The notes under the pieces: generated by a model
The model's database searches: none
The model's input: only the letters and a program-made list of their open reading frames with translations
Told to the model about the DNA's origin: nothing
Assembly: GCF_934630535.1 (NCBI RefSeq)
Contig: NZ_CAKTVU010000008.1
Span: 27,123 to 91,122 of the forward strand
DNA: 64,000 nucleotides
Source: an uncultured Senegalimassilia sp.
Lineage (GTDB): Bacteria; Actinomycetota; Coriobacteriia; Coriobacteriales; Eggerthellaceae
Direction of reading: 5' to 3'
Shown: positions 53,208 to 61,786 of the stretch, in pieces
Numbering within the stretch: position 1 is the first letter of the stretch
How the letters are laid out: each line of letters opens with the position of its first letter
Made by a program: the position numbers and the translations under genes

Positions 53208-53267
53208 CGTCGCGCCCCCTGTTCGCTTACTTCTTCTTTACCCGAATTCACTCAAAGGAGCATTCTC

Positions 53268-54479
53268 ATGGCATTCGATTTGGAAAACGCTGGCTTTATG
53301 ACGCGCGCTATCCATGCTGGTCAGGAACCCGATCCGGCGTTTGGCGCGCTGGCGACGCCCATTTACCAGACCTCCACGTTCTGCTTCGACAGCGTGGAGG
53401 ACGGCATGGCGAAGTTCGACGGCACGACGCCGGGTTACGTGTACTCGCGCGGCGGCAACCCGACCGTGCGCACGCTCGAGCTGAAGATGGCCGCCATCGA
53501 GGGCGGCGAGGATTGCGTGGCCGCCGGCAGCGGCATGGGCGCGGTGAGCTCGGTGCTGCTGGGGCTTTTGCAGGCGGGCGATCACGTGATCGTGGGCGAT
53601 TGCGTGTACGGCTGCACGAACGTGGTCATCCGCGACGTCATGCCCAAGTTCGGCATCGAGGTGACGCCGGTGGACACGTCCGACCTTGACGCGGTTGCGG
53701 CCGCCATCAGGCCGAATACGAAGATGGTGTACTTCGAGACGCCCACGAACCCGCTTATGAAGGTGACCGATATCGCCGGCGTGAAGCGCACGGTGGGAGA
53801 GGGTATCCGCGTGGTGGTGGACAACACGTTCGCGCCCGCGCCCGTGCAGCGCCCGCTGGCGTGCGGTGCCGACATCGTGCTGCATTCCGTGACGAAGTAC
53901 CTCAACGGCCACGGCGACGTGATCGCCGGCGTCATCATCGGGCGCGCCGAGGACATCGCAGTGATCAAGAACATCGGCGTGACGAAGACCAGCGGCGCCA
54001 TCTGCAGCCCGTTCGACGCGTTTTTGATCATTCGCGGCCTGCAGACGCTGGGCATGCGCGTGGAGCGCCACTGTGCCAACGCGCTGGCGGTGGCCCGATA
54101 CCTGGAGGGCGTGCCGTGCGTGAAGCGCGTGCTGTACCCCGGGCTGGAAAGCTCGCCGTATCACGAGCTGGTGAAAACCCAGATGAACGGCCTGGGAACG
54201 GGAATCCTGTCCTTCGAGCTTGCCGACGACGTCAACGGCATGTCCAGCTTCGAGGCGGGCAAGAAGCTGCTTAACGCGCTGCAGCTGTCGCATATCGCCG
54301 TGAGCCTGGGCGACCCGGCAAGCCTTATCCAGCACCCGGCCAGCATGACGCACCACAACGTCTCGCCCGAGGTGCGCGCCGAGATGGGCATCACCGACGG
54401 CCTCATCCGCTTCTCCGCCGGCCTAGAGGACGCCGAAGACCTGATCGCCGACTTCGGGCAGGCGTTCGCGCAGCTATAG
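53268..54479 (+). CDS. megL: Methionine gamma-lyase (Cys/Met metabolism PLP enzyme)
   Basis: 403 residues, ATG at 53268 behind AAAGGAG. Motifs: QTSTFCFDSVEDG, PGYVYSRGGNPT, Tyr114-Gly-Cys116-Thr in DCVYGCTNVV, the PLP lysine Lys210 in HSVTKYLNGHGDVIAG and SLGDPASLIQHPASMTHH. Tyr114 and Cys116 occupy the same positions as in methionine gamma-lyases, where the cysteine is diagnostic against cystathionine beta/gamma-lyases and gamma-synthases. Predicted reaction: methionine to methanethiol, ammonia and 2-oxobutyrate. O-acetylhomoserine sulfhydrylase remains an alternative. Confidence 0.8.
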   Translation: MAFDLENAGFMTRAIHAGQEPDPAFGALATPIYQTSTFCFDSVEDGMAKFDGTTPGYVYSRGGNPTVRTLELKMAAIEGGEDCVAAGSGMGAVSSVLLGLLQAGDHVIVGDCVYGCTNVVIRDVMPKFGIEVTPVDTSDLDAVAAAIRPNTKMVYFETPTNPLMKVTDIAGVKRTVGEGIRVVVDNTFAPAPVQRPLACGADIVLHSVTKYLNGHGDVIAGVIIGRAEDIAVIKNIGVTKTSGAICSPFDAFLIIRGLQTLGMRVERHCANALAVARYLEGVPCVKRVLYPGLESSPYHELVKTQMNGLGTGILSFELADDVNGMSSFEAGKKLLNALQLSHIAVSLGDPASLIQHPASMTHHNVSPEVRAEMGITDGLIRFSAGLEDAEDLIADFGQAFAQL

Positions 54480-54525
54480 GTTAGGTTGGCGCCAAGCGGG
54501 ATGCGAATAGGGGGGCGCGAGCGAG

Positions 54526-54666
54526 TGAACAGGGGGTGAACAGGGGGGGACGGAGGTGTGTTCACGTTTGCCCTTCGCGTTTCCGAGCGTCTTTCGTGAA
54601 CGCACCTCCGTCCCCCTGTTCGCCCGGCAACCGTTCGCGTGAACGCACCTCCGTCCCCCTGTTCGC
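54526..54666. repeat. Multiple REP-like units (copy 3)
   Basis: A partial unit (54526-54536), a full unit with an expanded G-run (54536-54565), and two inverted units with matching C-runs (54596-54623 and 54639-54666). The inverted copies share a variant end (GTGAACGC...GTTCGC). Follows the methionine gamma-lyase gene. Confidence 0.8.
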
Positions 54667-54794
54667 TCTTGCGCCTGAGAAGTGCCAGGCAGCTCAAAAG
54701 GGCGCTTTGCATTCTTTTTTGCGATGCCTGGGCGCTCATTCGAAACGCGGTATCTTTGAAAAGGCCCCTCACTATTTTTGTACTATAGGGGTAT

Positions 54795-55080
54795 CTGACC
54801 TGCGGAAACGATGTGTTACCCCGATTTTTCCGCTTGCAAGGAAATCGGTGCCCAGGGGTGTTTTCGATTTGCGGCGTGCGCTACAATCTCAATCGTTGCG
54901 AAGGCGATCTGCTCGTCTTGAGCATCTCTGATTTCTCCCATTGGGCATGCGTTATGCCTTGATGCTCTATATGTTTCCCCATTGTTGTGGTTATCGTCGC
55001 GAATAGGCGGCGTTGTCCCCTGCGCCGTAAGCGTCGGGGTTGTCTCAGAGTGCGCGGATTGCGCTTAGGAGGGAAGAGAA
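54795..55080 (+). promoter_or_regulatory. Duplicated leader before the dead aminotransferase copy
   Basis: Aligns along its length with 47645-47931: TCTGACCTGCG, the -10-like TACAAT (54882-54887), ATCGTCGCGAATAGGCGGCG, TGCGCCGT, and a GTGCGC/TGCGCT dyad before AGGAGGGAAGAGAAATG. The distance from TACAAT to the start codon is the same within a base or two. The 54667-54794 stretch before it shows a possible TACTAT -10 at 54780 and nothing else. Confidence 0.5.
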
Positions 55081-55818
55081 ATGCTCGTTTCACAGTTCAC
55101 GAAAGAATGTCTTGGCGCAGCGTCGGCTGTTGCCGCTTCGCTGGAGTGTCGTTTCGGCACCTCCTATGCCGCTTCCGACATCGTCATGACGGCCGGGGCC
55201 GACAGCGCCATGAACGCGTTCATGGATGCGGTGCTTGAGCCCGAAGACGAAGTGGTTGCGTTTGCGCCCTGCGGCCAGATGTACCGTGCGCTCGTTGAGG
55301 ATCGGGGCGCTCGCCTGGTCGAGGTTCCGCTTGACGAGGAAACGAGGATGCCCGATTTCGTCGCCCTGGAGTGCATGCTCACCTCGCGTACGAAGCTGGC
55401 AATTGTGAGTGCGCCGAGCGATCCGGACGCCACGGCGTATCCGGAAGCTGTCGCCGACGGCATCGCCGGCGCGCTGTTCCGCGCCCAGCGCGCGTTCGGC
55501 CGTACGATTCTGCTGCTTGCCGACGAGGCGCAGCGCGACATGGCCAACGACGGGGTGCAAAACCCGTGGTGGCCTGCTTTCTACCGCAACACCGCGGTGG
55601 TGCACTCGTCCGACGTGTCGGCTTCCGTCGCCGGGGAGCCTGCCAGCTATGTCGCGCTGACGCCGGAGATGGCCGGTCGCGGCGACGTTGTCGCCGGCGT
55701 CCGCCGCGCACTTCGCGAAGCCAACGCCGCGTACGAGCCTGCCATGGCGCCGCGCGTGACGGTTTTGCCCTCGGCAGCCGCATCGCCCGTCCCCTTCGCC
55801 GCTCGCTTCGCCTCGTAG
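55081..55818 (+). pseudogene. Shrunken, catalytically dead copy of the aminotransferase
   Basis: 245 residues, intact frame, collinear with the 422-residue aminotransferase encoded at 47932. It lacks about residues 14-75 and most of the C-terminal domain. Key positions are lost: Schiff-base segment SFSKSASIAGER becomes SSDVSASVAGEP (no Lys, no Arg), NTPNNPSG becomes SAPSDPDA, DEPYRDLVYD becomes DEAQRDMAND. Yet no frameshift or stop has appeared, and promoter, leader and ribosome site remain. Either a decaying duplicate with in-frame deletions or a pseudoenzyme retained for another role, for instance regulating its parent. No PLP activity can be expected. Confidence 0.7.
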
Positions 55819-55967
55819 CGCACGGGTTTTGTGCCAGGGGTGGGAAGCTCGTGAGAGTGCTAACCGTGGCTTCGAGAGCGTCAGGCTTGGTGCGAATAAT
55901 GCCATGGTCGTCGCTCTCGATCCTTCCGTTCACTACTGGATAACATCTTTCATTTAAGTTTGCGTGC

Positions 55968-56065
55968 GTTAGCATTTTCAGGTTCAGTTAGCTTTTTCAG
56001 CATGCGTTAGCTTTGCCGGGTCCCCCGTTAGCATAGTTAGCAATCTTTAGTTCAAGTGGGTTAGC
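55968..56065. repeat. Cluster of six GTTAGC hexamers
   Basis: GTTAGC at 55968, 55987, 56006, 56027, 56036 and 56060; the first spacings are 19, 19 and 21 bases, about two helical turns. Possible protein-binding array or recombination arm sites. The stretch 55819-55967 before it contains no gene I can support. Confidence 0.4.
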
Positions 56066-56100
56066 AAAGGGCTGCCAAGGGTGCTTGGCAGCCCTTTCTG
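56066..56100. terminator. Strong terminator, probably bidirectional
   Basis: AAAGGGCTGCCAAG, loop GGTG, CTTGGCAGCCCTTT: a perfect 14-bp stem with A/T ends, then CTGTAT. It directly follows the last GTTAGC. Confidence 0.8.
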
Positions 56101-56187
56101 TATCGAGTGTTGCTCGCTAACGGTTCCTAACAAGCGGAAAGACAGAAAGGACGGATTTCGCCTGGTTGCGGCACGGTATCATCGCGG

Positions 56188-56248
56188 GTGAACAGGAGAC
56201 GGAGGTGTGTTCACGCATCGGGTGAGTACACCTCCGTCTCCTGTTCAC
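56188..56248. repeat. Inverted pair of REP-like units (copy 4)
   Basis: Unit 56188-56214 (core GGAGACGGAGGTG) and its inverse 56222-56248, loop 7 bases. The core change G to A is matched by a C to T change in the partner (CGTCTCC), so base pairing is kept. Confidence 0.85.
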
Positions 56249-56306
56249 CCGTGCGTACTCGGTGCAAAAAACTAGGGCGCATCCGACTTCGCGGACACGC
56301 CCTTAC

Positions 56307-56322
56307 AAAACCAATTGGTTTT
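56307..56322. promoter_or_regulatory. Perfect 16-base palindrome
   Basis: AAAACCAATTGGTTTT, just after a GGGCG...CGCCC hairpin (about 56275-56302). It resembles a repressor operator, or a terminator T-run dyad. No adjacent gene start makes its role clear. Confidence 0.35.
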
Positions 56323-56423
56323 TCCAGTAGAGAACATCATGGCCGCTTAGGCGTTTGCGTGTCAATAAGTTGGAGCAGAAACGTGGCGCGTGAAACCCGA
56401 CAGCAACCTTCTCGATTGCGGGC

Positions 56424-56681
56424 TTAGGGGCCCATATATGCTCCAGCAAAGAAGGGCGCGCCGGAACGCGAGAAGATGGTGAATGCGAACGGCTGATCGA
56501 AGACGACTCTCATGGGATTCGGCATGGGTTCCGGGATGCGGCCTATATCTGCAGCAAGGACGGTGTACGCTGCGCCCTCGGCCTCGTTTTGATCAAGGGT
56601 CAGCTTTGCGCTCTGGATGACTTCGCTGATCATGGCATCTGCATCAGTTATGTCGCCTAACTCAGCCCCCGATGTTCTTGC
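56424..56681 (-). pseudogene. Serpin C-terminal remnant
   Basis: Read from the minus strand, the open segment begins after an in-frame TAG at 56684-56682. SGAELGDITDADAMISEVIQ and LTLDQNEAEGAAYTVLA match the serpin region before the reactive loop (ISEVIQKA...VNEEGTEAAAAT). VVFDQPFAFTIFSRSG and FFAGAYMGP match the C-terminal serpin signature (F-D-x-P-F-x-F-x-I ... G.NP). About 85 residues of an expected 370 or more remain and no upstream part is visible, so it is a broken gene cut at the edge of the BREX island. Confidence 0.65.
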
Positions 56682-56763
56682 CTAGCCACGCCGACTCAGG
56701 GAATCGTCAGTGCTAAAATTGTGCACAGTTTTCATACCACCCTATACGCAAGGATGTGGTCAC

Positions 56764-56964
56764 GTGGATGAAAGTCAATTGAGAAAAAAGGTGCTCGCCG
56801 GCAAGAAGACCGAGCGAGTGGTTTTCGCCGCGAGCGAAGAGATGAAAGCCTCCCTTGAAACAGTAGCCGAGGAAAAATGCATGAGCTTATCTGCCCTAAT
56901 GACCTCGCTTGCAATGGAGGAGATTTTGGCGAACAAAGAGCTATTCGAGGAGGTGAAGCGCTAG
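56764..56964 (+). CDS. Small ribbon-helix-helix-like protein at the head of the BREX operon
   Basis: GTG at 56764 behind AAGGATG gives 66 residues; an upstream ATG at 56710 has no ribosome site. After a basic start (LRKKVLAGKKTERVVF) the pattern TERVVFAASEEMKASLETVAEEKCMSLSALMTSLAMEEI has the beta-alpha-alpha arrangement of Arc/MetJ-type DNA-binding proteins (strand, then 'S-x-S-A-L-M...' helix). Its stop overlaps the brxA start. It could autoregulate the BREX operon; the known BREX regulator BrxR is a different WYL-type protein, so this would be distinct. Confidence 0.6.
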   Translation: MDESQLRKKVLAGKKTERVVFAASEEMKASLETVAEEKCMSLSALMTSLAMEEILANKELFEEVKR

Positions 56965-57578
56965 TGTCCACAGGAAACAGAATCGAAGGCTGCATGATTA
57001 CCCGAGAGCAATGGCTGCTTCGCGAGATGACGATTGTGGCCAAACTCAGAAGGGATGGCCTTAGCGAAGATGGTGTCATTGCCAAGGCAAAGTCGGAAAA
57101 CATCTTTCAATATCGGACGGAGCGCTCTCTCGCAAGTATCGCGCGCACGTGCAATAAACGCATTGCTGAGACGGATAGCGACGAGATAATCCGTATCGTT
57201 GCCGAGGGGCTACCCGACGCTGCTGCCCAGGCGAACCTTTACATGATGATGTGCACATATGACATCGTGCGCGATTTCATGTTGAACGAAATCGCGCCAC
57301 GTTATGCGGAGCTCAACTACTCCTTTGACCGAGCTGACATGAACAGCTATTTCACGAAGCTTGAGGAGCAATACGACAACATTGCGGCGTCGCCTGAAAG
57401 CACTATCGCGAAGTTGAAACAGGTGCTCAAAAAGTGCCTTGTGGAGGTTGGCATGCTTGAAAGCGCTCGCAGTGAAAACCTTATACCGATATACATTGAT
57501 TCCGAAGTGCGGGCTGCCATCGAAGCCAAGGGCGATCATGCGGCTCTACCCGCGTTCAATTGCAGGGAGGCGTGCTAA
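56964..57578 (+). CDS. brxA: BREX protein BrxA (DUF1819)
   Basis: GTG at 56964 overlapping the previous TAG, with GAGGAGG immediately upstream; this gives 204 residues, the family length. Helical protein with REQWLLREMTIVAKLRRDGLSEDGVIAKAKSENIFQYRTERS and LYMMMCTYDIVRDFMLNEIAPRY, fitting the DUF1819 domain. BrxA is a small DNA-binding BREX component. Its TAA overlaps the ATG of brxB. Codon use is clearly less GC-rich than in the purine and polyphosphate genes, consistent with horizontal acquisition. Confidence 0.82.
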   Translation: MSTGNRIEGCMITREQWLLREMTIVAKLRRDGLSEDGVIAKAKSENIFQYRTERSLASIARTCNKRIAETDSDEIIRIVAEGLPDAAAQANLYMMMCTYDIVRDFMLNEIAPRYAELNYSFDRADMNSYFTKLEEQYDNIAASPESTIAKLKQVLKKCLVEVGMLESARSENLIPIYIDSEVRAAIEAKGDHAALPAFNCREAC

Positions 57579-58177
57579 TGGCGACGCCCATGCAGAAAGA
57601 GGATTTCGAGCGTAGATGCAGGTCGCTCGTTGCGAAGCTCAACGACGCCGATTTCCTGGCAAACAAGGGGCTAGGCAACGAGGCTGGCATTTTCACGTTT
57701 TGCTATGATCCTACGCTCGAGCTTGCTGCGAGAGATTTCTTTCGCAGAATCGTGGATGATTCGCTTAACGGGAAATACGGTTCTGGCGGCGTGAGGGCGA
57801 ACGTGGTCGAGCGCAATCTTTACGATGTGTTGCTCTCTATTGCCGAATCGAAGAGGGTACTCGATAGGCTTCCTGGTCAAGAGGAAAAGCGTGGAAGCGA
57901 AGGCCTGCTCAAGCAGGTGCAACGCATTGCTTCGCCAGAAGCCTACGTAGAGGCTATCGATTGGAGTCCTCATGTCCCGGGGGACGTGCTGCTCATTACG
58001 GGCGTCGGTGAAGCCTTCCCGTTCGTGAGGGTCCACAACGTGCTCAACAACATGCAAAGCGCGTTCCGGGATGTGCCGGTTGTTGTAGCCTACCCAGGGA
58101 CATTCGACGGAGGATCCCTCAGCCTATACGGAAAGCTCAAAGACGGAAACTACTACCGCGCCTTCGACCTGATTTAG
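57578..58177 (+). CDS. brxB: BREX protein BrxB (DUF1788)
   Basis: ATG at 57578 (TAATG overlap, AGGGAGG upstream) gives 199 residues, the usual size. Recognised by the DUF1788-type end: VLLITGVGEAFPFVRVHNVLNNMQ, VPVVVAYPGTFDGGSLSLYGKLKDGNYYRAFDLI. BrxB is a conserved BREX component that interacts with the other factors; no catalytic motif is expected. Part of the brxABC block with 10 bases to brxC. Confidence 0.9.
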   Translation: MATPMQKEDFERRCRSLVAKLNDADFLANKGLGNEAGIFTFCYDPTLELAARDFFRRIVDDSLNGKYGSGGVRANVVERNLYDVLLSIAESKRVLDRLPGQEEKRGSEGLLKQVQRIASPEAYVEAIDWSPHVPGDVLLITGVGEAFPFVRVHNVLNNMQSAFRDVPVVVAYPGTFDGGSLSLYGKLKDGNYYRAFDLI

Positions 58178-58187
58178 GAGATACGCC

Positions 58188-61100
58188 ATGCAGATTCAGC
58201 AGATGTTCAAGCGAGATATCAATAGATACATCAACGGCGTCATCAGCGTCGGCGAGAAGAACACCATTAAACAGGAGCTTGAGGAATACATTGTGACGCG
58301 CGAACTGCAGCGTCACTTCGCCGATTTCTTTCAAGCTTACGAGCGCGGCCTTGATAGCCCTGAGCGAAATCCTGGCGTATGGATTCAAGGCTATTTTGGA
58401 AGTGGTAAATCGCACTTCCTGAAGATGCTCAGCTACCTCCTCGAGAACAAGGAAGTCGAAGGCAGGCGTGCCGTCGAGTACTTCGACGGCAAGTTCGACG
58501 ACCCTATGACCTATGCGAGTATCGTACGGGCTTCAGACGCTTGCACTGAGACCATCTTGTTCAACATCGACGACAAGGGCGGTTGCTATAAAGAAGGCGA
58601 AACCTCGGAGACTGCGGTGCTTCGGTCGATTGCTCGCGTGTTCTACGAGCACCTCGGTTTCTACGGTATGGATTACAAACTTGCCCGCTTTGAGAAGCTC
58701 ATTGACGACCGCGGTAAGACAAACGAATTTCGTTCCGCGTATGAGGATATCACGGGCACGCTATGGGTCGATGACCGCGAGAGCTACGACATGTTCGGCG
58801 AAGAGGTCGCAGAGGCCGCCAACAAGGCATGCGGCATGTCCGTCAAATCAGTGACCGACTGGGCGGACAGCTCAGACGCCGCGCTCGTTGACTTCGGTAA
58901 ACTTGTCGATGACATCAATGAGTACGCTCAGAAGCGGGAGGCGGAGTGCGGTAAGCGTTTCCGCTTGGTGTTCATGATTGATGAGATGGGCCAGTACCTC
59001 AACGGTGATACGAGCCGTATGCTCAACCTTCAAACCTTCATGGAGAAGTTCTGCGACAACTGCGGCGGCCGCGTTTGGATGGTGGTTACCAGCCAAGAGG
59101 CCATCGATGAGCTTATGGATGTCGTGTCCATGGACTTCTCGAAGATTCAGGGTCGTTTTGCAACCAGGTTGTCGCTCTCCTCGTCGAGCGTAGATGAGGT
59201 TATCAAGAAGCGCGTGCTCGACAAGAACCAAGCAGCGTCAGATTTGCTGAAAGGCGAATATGCTGCCAAAGATGTGGTACTGAAGAACCTGTTCTCGTTT
59301 GAGGATTCGCGCAGCGATCTCAAGGGTTTTCCCGGTGAAGAGGACTTCATTGACTGCTTTCCATTTGTCGATTACCAGTTCAAGCTTATGCCTGGCGTAC
59401 TGAAGGAAATCCGTCGTCATGGCTACCAGGGTAAGAGCCTTTCCACCGGCGAGCGAAGCATGCTGTCGAGTTATCAGGAAGCTGCGCAGGCAGTCGAGGG
59501 CGGTGATGAAAGCTGCCTGGTTCCTTTCTGGCGCTTCTTCGATACGCTAGAGAAGGAGCTCGACCACGGTATCAAGCAGGTGTTCGTACGCTGTCGCGAC
59601 GCCGCTGAGAAGGACTACACCATACAGGACCAGGACATTAACGTGCTGAAGGTGCTGTACCTGATCAATTACATCAACGATGTCAAGCCGTGTATTGGAA
59701 ACATCGCTATCCTCATGGCGGACCGCATTGATGCCGACATGAAGGCGAAGAAGGAGGCGGTGAAGGAAAGCCTCGACCGTCTTGTGCGAGAAAATTACGT
59801 GGCGCGAACAGGCGACCGCTATGCGTTTCTGACCGACACCGAACAGGAAGTAGCTCGTGAGATCAGAGATGAGAAGATCGACCCTGCTAGCGTTATCGAC
59901 GAGGTTCAGAAGATCATCTTCAGCAAGATTTTTACCGACAAACGATTCCGCAAGGGCGCGAACGACTTTCCGATTGATCGGTACATCGATGACACCGTTG
60001 TAGGCCAATCCCAGCAGGGCATGAGGCTCAATGTTATCACGTTGGCAAACAATGCTGTCGCCGAGGCGTCGGATGGCGAGTTGGATTTGAAGTCGACCGA
60101 ACAGGCCCTTTTGGTGCTCGACACGGAAAGCGACTATTACGACATTCTGTACAACGCGGCGAAAATCAAGAAATACGCCCAGACAAAAGTTAGCAGTGAC
60201 GATTCCCAGGCTAAGAAGAACATTATCCAGCGTAAGCAGGAGGAGGCTGTTCAAAACCGCAAGGAGGCTGAGGGGCTCATCGAAGATGCCATCGTGCATG
60301 CTCGCGTTTCGGTTGCGGGGCAATCGTTGCAGATTTCAGCGGCGACGGCAAAGCAGAAGATCGAGGGTGTGCTCGATAAGCTAGCTAGCGCGATCTTCAC
60401 GAAGGCGACTTTTATTAATATGCCCATCGACAACGATGGCCAGCTGCGTGATGTTCTGGCGGGGCGTAATCAGCAGATGGGTTCCGATGGTGAGTTCGGC
60501 GGCAACGCCGAGGCTGCGGAGGCGATGCTTTCTTACTTAAGGGCGCGTGGTCAGCTACATCAGGCAACCACGGTGGGTGACTTGCAGCGCAACTTTCAAG
60601 GCAAGCCGTATGGCTGGCGCGAGATAGACGTTGCTTCGGTTGCTGCGAAATTGATCAACCAGCAGCAAGCCACGGTTTCTTATGGAGGGGCGCGCGTTGC
60701 GGCGAGCGACCCGAAAATGCCGTCGTACTTGCGGAAACAATCTGAGATCGACAGGGCGACCATAGCAATAAGGAAGAGCATACCGGTCGCGCTCGTTTCG
60801 AAGGCCAAAGAGGTCCTTCGGGAACTCGATAGTGCCGCCAACCCGCCCGCAGACGAGGACGGGCTCGTTCAAGCGGTCAAGGACTGCCTAGATGATCGCG
60901 TTAGTACTCTTCGGGGGATGCTGAACGATAAATATCGAGGGGTGAAGGCCTATCCCGGTCGAGCGACGATCGAAGAAGGTATCCATCTCGCCAGCTCCGT
61001 TCTCAGCCAAAAAGCCGATCCCGAAGCCTTGCTGGGCGAGCTTCGAAAAATGAGCGAAGACATTCTGGACAATGAGGAAGACCTTGTCGAGGTGAGGCGT

Positions 61101-61775
61101 TTCTTCGAGACGAACCAGAAAGAGCTGTTCGATAAGGCACTCAAGACGCTGGACACCATGAGGAACGAGTCGGCATATGTCGAGGGAGACTCCGATGTCC
61201 AATCGGCGCTTGCCGGCATACGCGCAATCGTCGACGCTGAAAAGCCCTATGGCAAAATCAAAGATCTCAGCGGGCTGGCGGAGAAGGCGATGAAGTCATA
61301 TTCGAGACTCTGCGCCGCAAAACGTGAGGATATGCTTGGCAGGCTCGATTCGGCCTATGCCGAGATTGAGAACTACGCCAAGTCCGAGGGGGCTCCAGCT
61401 GCGGCCGCCTGCGCGGCGATTGTGACCGGCGCAGGGGAATCTTGCGTTCAAAAGCGTGAGCGCATCCACGATGCGGAAACGTGTTCGCGCCTCGATGCGA
61501 TCGGGGCCCAGATCGATGCATGGCGCAACTCGCAGTTAACGAAGATCGACGTGGCGGTGAGGGACGCGAAGGCTCCGAAGTCAGAACTGGGAAGCGGTTC
61601 CGTTGCTCCTTCGGTGCCGCCGAAACCTGCATCCAGACCTAAAGTGGTTCAGCGCAGCTCGGTGCTTCCCGCCAAGACGCTTCACAATGAAGAGGAAATC
61701 GACGAATACCTGGCGCAGCTTAAGGCTCGTTTGCTCAAAGAGCTCGAAGGCTCCGACAGCATCCGTTTGGGATAA
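58188..61775 (+). CDS. brxC: BREX ATPase BrxC (DUF6079/P-loop)
   Basis: 1,195 residues, full family length. Walker A GYFGSGKSHFLKM at residues 68-80; Walker B LVFMIDEMGQYLN near residue 262; then a large helical body with GVLKEIRRHGYQGKSLSTGERSML. BrxC is the large AAA+-like ATPase of BREX that is needed for both methylation and phage restriction. The C-terminus has a Pro/Lys linker and an acidic end (HNEEEIDEYLAQLKARLLKELEG), also typical. Ribosome site AGGAG before the ATG at 58188. Confidence 0.92.
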   Translation: MQIQQMFKRDINRYINGVISVGEKNTIKQELEEYIVTRELQRHFADFFQAYERGLDSPERNPGVWIQGYFGSGKSHFLKMLSYLLENKEVEGRRAVEYFDGKFDDPMTYASIVRASDACTETILFNIDDKGGCYKEGETSETAVLRSIARVFYEHLGFYGMDYKLARFEKLIDDRGKTNEFRSAYEDITGTLWVDDRESYDMFGEEVAEAANKACGMSVKSVTDWADSSDAALVDFGKLVDDINEYAQKREAECGKRFRLVFMIDEMGQYLNGDTSRMLNLQTFMEKFCDNCGGRVWMVVTSQEAIDELMDVVSMDFSKIQGRFATRLSLSSSSVDEVIKKRVLDKNQAASDLLKGEYAAKDVVLKNLFSFEDSRSDLKGFPGEEDFIDCFPFVDYQFKLMPGVLKEIRRHGYQGKSLSTGERSMLSSYQEAAQAVEGGDESCLVPFWRFFDTLEKELDHGIKQVFVRCRDAAEKDYTIQDQDINVLKVLYLINYINDVKPCIGNIAILMADRIDADMKAKKEAVKESLDRLVRENYVARTGDRYAFLTDTEQEVAREIRDEKIDPASVIDEVQKIIFSKIFTDKRFRKGANDFPIDRYIDDTVVGQSQQGMRLNVITLANNAVAEASDGELDLKSTEQALLVLDTESDYYDILYNAAKIKKYAQTKVSSDDSQAKKNIIQRKQEEAVQNRKEAEGLIEDAIVHARVSVAGQSLQISAATAKQKIEGVLDKLASAIFTKATFINMPIDNDGQLRDVLAGRNQQMGSDGEFGGNAEAAEAMLSYLRARGQLHQATTVGDLQRNFQGKPYGWREIDVASVAAKLINQQQATVSYGGARVAASDPKMPSYLRKQSEIDRATIAIRKSIPVALVSKAKEVLRELDSAANPPADEDGLVQAVKDCLDDRVSTLRGMLNDKYRGVKAYPGRATIEEGIHLASSVLSQKADPEALLGELRKMSEDILDNEEDLVEVRRFFETNQKELFDKALKTLDTMRNESAYVEGDSDVQSALAGIRAIVDAEKPYGKIKDLSGLAEKAMKSYSRLCAAKREDMLGRLDSAYAEIENYAKSEGAPAAAACAAIVTGAGESCVQKRERIHDAETCSRLDAIGAQIDAWRNSQLTKIDVAVRDAKAPKSELGSGSVAPSVPPKPASRPKVVQRSSVLPAKTLHNEEEIDEYLAQLKARLLKELEGSDSIRLG

Positions 61776-61786
61776 GGAGGCAAGTT

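Noticed and set aside
55379..55975. 198-codon open frame on the minus strand overlapping the dead aminotransferase copy.
   Set aside because: Mostly antisense to the homologous copy; only its first 45 codons are free of overlap and they match no family I know.
30602..56248. CRISPR array.
   Set aside because: The repeats are dispersed, palindromic and paired in inverted orientation; no regular spacers and no cas genes.
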